A DNA stretch of 64,000 nucleotides from Portulaca oleracea (Eukaryota > Streptophyta > Magnoliopsida > Caryophyllales > Portulacaceae), in assembly GCA_029582165.1 (NCBI GenBank), contig CM055868.1, forward strand, positions 22,629,891 through 22,693,890, read 5' to 3'. The notes beneath the pieces were generated by a model that saw only the letters and a list, made by a program, of their open reading frames with translations, was not told the DNA's origin and made no database searches. Position 1 is the first letter of the stretch. The number at the start of each line of letters is the position of its first letter. Both the position numbers and the translations under genes were made by a program. Positions 63,274-64,000 of this stretch are shown here, piece after piece.

Positions 63274-64000
63274 TGATAACTGCGTTTTATGACTATGTTT
63301 TTAGGGGTTTTTGATAGTGAATTAGGGATAAATTTGATTGTAAATGTTGATTTATACCCCCTATTTCTTTATTATGCTTAGTGTTGTTTTTGATGAAAAC
63401 TTGTTGATTTGGGAACAAAACACCAGCTTTGGGAACATTTCTGGCAGATTTCAGGACACCACGGGCCTCCAAATGTCAAGACCAGACCGTGGCATGATAC
63501 GAACTTTACGGACCGAGGCGGACTGCCTATGTAGATCGATTGTTTTCGCGAGTAGAAAAGGGGGCAAGCGGCGATTTTTCGATATTCAGTCATATTCTAT
63601 CATTCTGCCTTCGTTCTTTGGCCAAAAAGGAGAGAAAGAGAGCCCTAATACTTTCATACTACTCTTCTTCCCCACCATCAAGATTGAAGATCGAATCGAT
63701 TCAGGAGAAACCAAGATCAAGATTCGTGAAGGAAAGGAGCGACGTTCGCAGAGAAGGTTCTACCCCGGGATCGAAAGGCTCGACGGGTTGTATTCTTCGC
63801 AATTCTATTCTTTCTTTTTTATTTCCTTCTTAGTTTTGAGATTCGATTATGATGTTTGGAACTTGTTTTGTGGTTTCATTGAATATGAGTGAGTAGATTT
63901 CTTGAATTCTAGGGTTTTGCAACCCGAAACAATGCAGTTTGATTGAATATTATTAGTTTGTGCATGAATTCTTGATTTGAATCAATAGAAGGTTGTGTTT
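63274..64000 (+). repeat. Second Athila-like LTR, divergent, cut by window edge
   Basis: Starts TGATAACTGCGTTTTATGAC, sharing the opening TGATAACTG and general layout with the LTR at 58081, but the sequences diverge after about 17 bases. It continues off the right edge. It is either the 3' LTR of the 58081 element, exchanged for a different subfamily, or the first LTR of another element. Confidence 0.6.

Noticed and set aside
58081..64000. Calling 58081-59535 and 63274-64000 a matched LTR pair
   Set aside because: Beyond the first bases the sequences do not align, so I treat them as different LTRs.

Overview
The window is plant nuclear DNA, almost certainly from an angiosperm (eudicot, perhaps Caryophyllales; the species guess is weak). 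It is AT-rich and built almost entirely of transposable elements nested in one another. I found no host single-copy gene. Evidence for a plant: Tat, Tekay and Athila type Ty3/gypsy elements, a Ty1/copia element, a Mutator-like element (MULE) with 9-bp target duplication, L1-type LINE tails with plant RNase H, many MITEs, and plant-style promoters and telo-boxes.

Layout. 1-5345: 5' part of a minus-strand Tat-like retrotransposon (leader, PBS, 5' LTR) that continues off the left edge. It sits inside a second, plus-strand Tat-like remnant (5346-8007: antisense genes and 3' LTR). 8008-10149: 3' end and LTR of an Athila-like element. 10165-11230: reversed LTR fragment. 11496-12056: fold-back MITE. 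12108-18632: complete but dead Ty1/copia element with 199-bp LTRs and ATTAT duplication, carrying a 1.48-kb solo LTR in its gag. 18795-22442: AT-rich zone of small DNA elements and (TA)n tracts. 22448-35306: full-length 12.9-kb Tekay/Del chromovirus with 3.4-kb LTRs, CCTTT duplication, leader ORF, gag, protease, RT, RNase H, integrase and chromodomain, broken by frameshifts. 35307-37738: AT-rich. 37740-42629: 4.9-kb MULE with a mudrA-like pseudogene and a convergent GRF zinc-finger gene, inserted in the loop of an older long inverted repeat. 43897-46700: three LINE tails. 47009-58080: a minus-strand Tat-like element (3' LTR, satellite-like repeats, two antisense genes, pol), cut at its RT by an Athila-like element (58081 to at least 63273) that has gag and protease but no RT or integrase and whose two LTRs do not match.

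How the parts relate. The same Tat-family layout appears in mirror image at 5346-8007 and 47009-58080: pol, then two tandem genes on the opposite strand (gene A, plant mobile domain; gene B, an ELCP/FWDP-motif protein resembling DUF7745 proteins), then the 3' LTR. A family of short palindromes of form AAAACCC..GGGTTTT is spread over the Tat LTRs and the antisense-gene region. Sites are conserved in position between copies, but the core sequence is homogenised within each copy and the outer stems co-vary. I consider this palindrome family, the antisense gene pair, the Tekay leader ORF and the MULE's convergent GRF gene the most interesting signals.
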